Positions 31,959 through 32,802 of a stretch of 32,802 nucleotides of DNA are shown piece after piece; the first letter of the stretch is position 1; every line of letters begins with the position of its first letter. The notes under the pieces were generated by a model. It was not told the DNA's origin and searched no databases. It saw only the letters and a list, made by a program, of their open reading frames with translations. Source of the DNA: Clostridia bacterium. GTDB lineage: Bacteria; Bacillota; Clostridia; TANB77; CAG-508. Made by a program: the position numbers and the translations under genes. The DNA is taken from NCBI GenBank assembly GCA_022798895.1, contig JAAWNJ010000014.1, forward strand, positions 1-32,802, given 5' to 3'.

Positions 31959-32802
31959 CTAACTTAACTTCAAAAACAAAAGTGGACGGAAGGAATAGCC
32001 GGCATTGCTGTAGGTCGTAGTGTCGTAGTAGCGACCAGACGTAGTGCTACCGCCGCCGCTGTAATAACCTCCCCTAGTAACACAAGGGCTACTAGAGCTA
32101 CTACTCGTGCGAGTGGAATGCTCTGTGCTCCACTCTATGCAATTAGAAGCCATATCATGGATATTACATACCTTATCTCCTGCTTTTCCTGTATTTAATT
32201 TGCTTGAATTTACTGATGTCTTGTTGGCATAATTACTGTTTCCACTGTATTTTTGTATGAATACTATTGCTGTATCCCAGCTATAACTATTTATCAAATC
32301 ACTTTCTACATAATTACTACTATACATTTCTCTTGCTTGTGTTGCTGCATTTGGTTGCGTTATATCTACCCATGCCACTTTATTTACTTGTGAATCTACT
32401 TTTCCATCACTTCCTTGACTTGCTTCATATCTTCCTAGGTAGTATCCACCGTTAGTCTTTGTCTTTGCGACAAAATCTCCTAGATTTTTAGCAGCGGTAT
32501 TTCCTGAATTACTAGTTAATTCTTGATAATAATTTGATATTGTTACTACTTGTGTATAATTATCTGCATTTTGCTGCAATGTTGGTGTTCCATTAGTAGT
32601 GTCAAATGTATATCTTCCTAAAGTGACAGTTGTTGTACTTCCATCTTTATTTTTTATCTCTCCTACTGGTATCCACACAAATTGATTTCCTTCTTCATCT
32701 TCTATTACGATTCCATCTTGTACTGCAGGCATTCCATCTCCATTATATGTGTATTCTACATTTCCTGTACCTCCATTTGGTACTACTTTAAAGCCTCCTG
32801 GA
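31959..32802 (-). CDS. DGR target protein with FGE/sulfatase-type C-type-lectin fold (5' end outside window)
   Basis: A frame open to the window edge; the ATG at 32732 in the track is internal, since the frame continues upstream (PGGFKVVPNGGTGN...). The visible part has the formylglycine-generating-enzyme (SUMF1) fold: DGIVIEDEEGNQFVWIPVGE, GGYYLGRYEAS, and the C-terminal CVTRGG...GYSFRPLLFL ending. This fold is the standard scaffold for DGR variable regions. Residues in the last 50 or so (HSTRTSSSSSSPCVTRGGYY onward) come from the VR. Similar targets in gut Clostridia begin with a prepilin-type leader and are displayed at the cell surface; the leader here lies outside the window. The target is then likely an adhesin or receptor with a hypervariable binding face. 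Confidence 0.93.
   Translation of the reverse strand, partial: PGGFKVVPNGGTGNVEYTYNGDGMPAVQDGIVIEDEEGNQFVWIPVGEIKNKDGSTTTVTLGRYTFDTTNGTPTLQQNADNYTQVVTISNYYQELTSNSGNTAAKNLGDFVAKTKTNGGYYLGRYEASQGSDGKVDSQVNKVAWVDITQPNAATQAREMYSSNYVESDLINSYSWDTAIVFIQKYSGNSNYANKTSVNSSKLNTGKAGDKVCNIHDMASNCIEWSTEHSTRTSSSSSSPCVTRGGYYSGGGSTTSGRYYDTTTYSNAGYSFRPLLFLKLS
31981..32120 (-). repeat. DGR variable repeat (VR)
   Basis: 140 bp at the 3' end of the target gene. Compared with the TR base by base it has 28 mismatches; 26 lie at adenines of the TR coding strand and 2 are T to C changes at third codon positions. Of 20 template Asn codons, 19 differ in the VR and encode mostly S, G, Y, T, R, D and H. The repeat ends 19 bases before the end of the stop codon region, as is usual for DGRs. 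Confidence 0.96.

Noticed and set aside
1-32802. Possible circular junction: a pilin-like gene leaves at position 1 and the DGR target enters at 32802, both on the minus strand.
   Set aside because: Direct joining leaves one extra base and breaks the frame, and the usual DNSIFKQA-type helix after the leader would be missing. The edges look like simple cuts in a longer sequence.

Overview
This 32.8 kb window looks like a chromosomal piece of an uncultured, anaerobic, spore-forming Clostridia-type bacterium. It is AT-rich, uses strong AGGAGG-type ribosome binding sites, and carries spore genes (alpha/beta SASP, sleB-ypeB, spoIIR, spmA-spmB, a GerMN protein). It also carries a giant 2-hydroxyacyl-CoA dehydratase activase, which points to anaerobic metabolism. 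No rRNA, phage structural genes, CRISPR array or complete transposon was found.

Layout. 1-4.5 kb: a pilin-like gene running off the left edge, a SASP gene missed by the ORF track, the sleB-ypeB cortex-lysis operon, and a second pilin-like Ig-repeat gene whose 3' end is split by a foreign-looking GC-rich insert. 4.6-9 kb: a small XRE regulator, a MurG/UgtP-type glycosyltransferase, the dnaX-ebfC-recR operon and the SRP RNA. 9-12.2 kb: a membrane-anchored unknown protein, tRNA-Ser, tadA, a 23-codon mini-gene, an orphan RelB antitoxin with a toxin relic, tRNA-Arg and a TtcA-like gene. 12.3-15.3 kb: phosphoglucomutase and a UDPGP-type uridylyltransferase, together making UDP-sugars that could feed the glycosyltransferase and MurA. 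15.5-24.5 kb: spoIIR, murA, walJ-like, rlmH, spmA-spmB, an AbrB-type regulator, rsmI, a TrmN6-like methylase, a 30-residue hydrophobic toxin-like peptide, and a GerMN protein. 24.6-29.3 kb: tRNA-Asp and the activase gene, split in two by one extra base.

The most striking part is 29.4-32.8 kb: a complete diversity-generating retroelement (DGR). It has a reverse transcriptase with the DGR IGNxxSQ motif and a YLDD active site. Upstream is an accessory protein with a MutS-domain-I-like N-terminus and an Avd-like helical C-terminus. A 140-bp template repeat (TR) lies downstream of the RT. A matching 140-bp variable repeat (VR) forms the C-terminus of a formylglycine-generating-enzyme/C-type-lectin-fold target protein. 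TR and VR align without gaps; I count 28 mismatches, 26 at template adenines on the coding strand. A small OB-fold protein gene directly downstream of the TR may be an extra component. The spacer between target and accessory gene is full of hairpins, including one with a GAAA tetraloop.

Function names rest on motif recognition by eye; no database search was run. Several short genes (58, 53, 42, 30 and 23 codons, and a 23-codon toxin relic) were found by hand translation.
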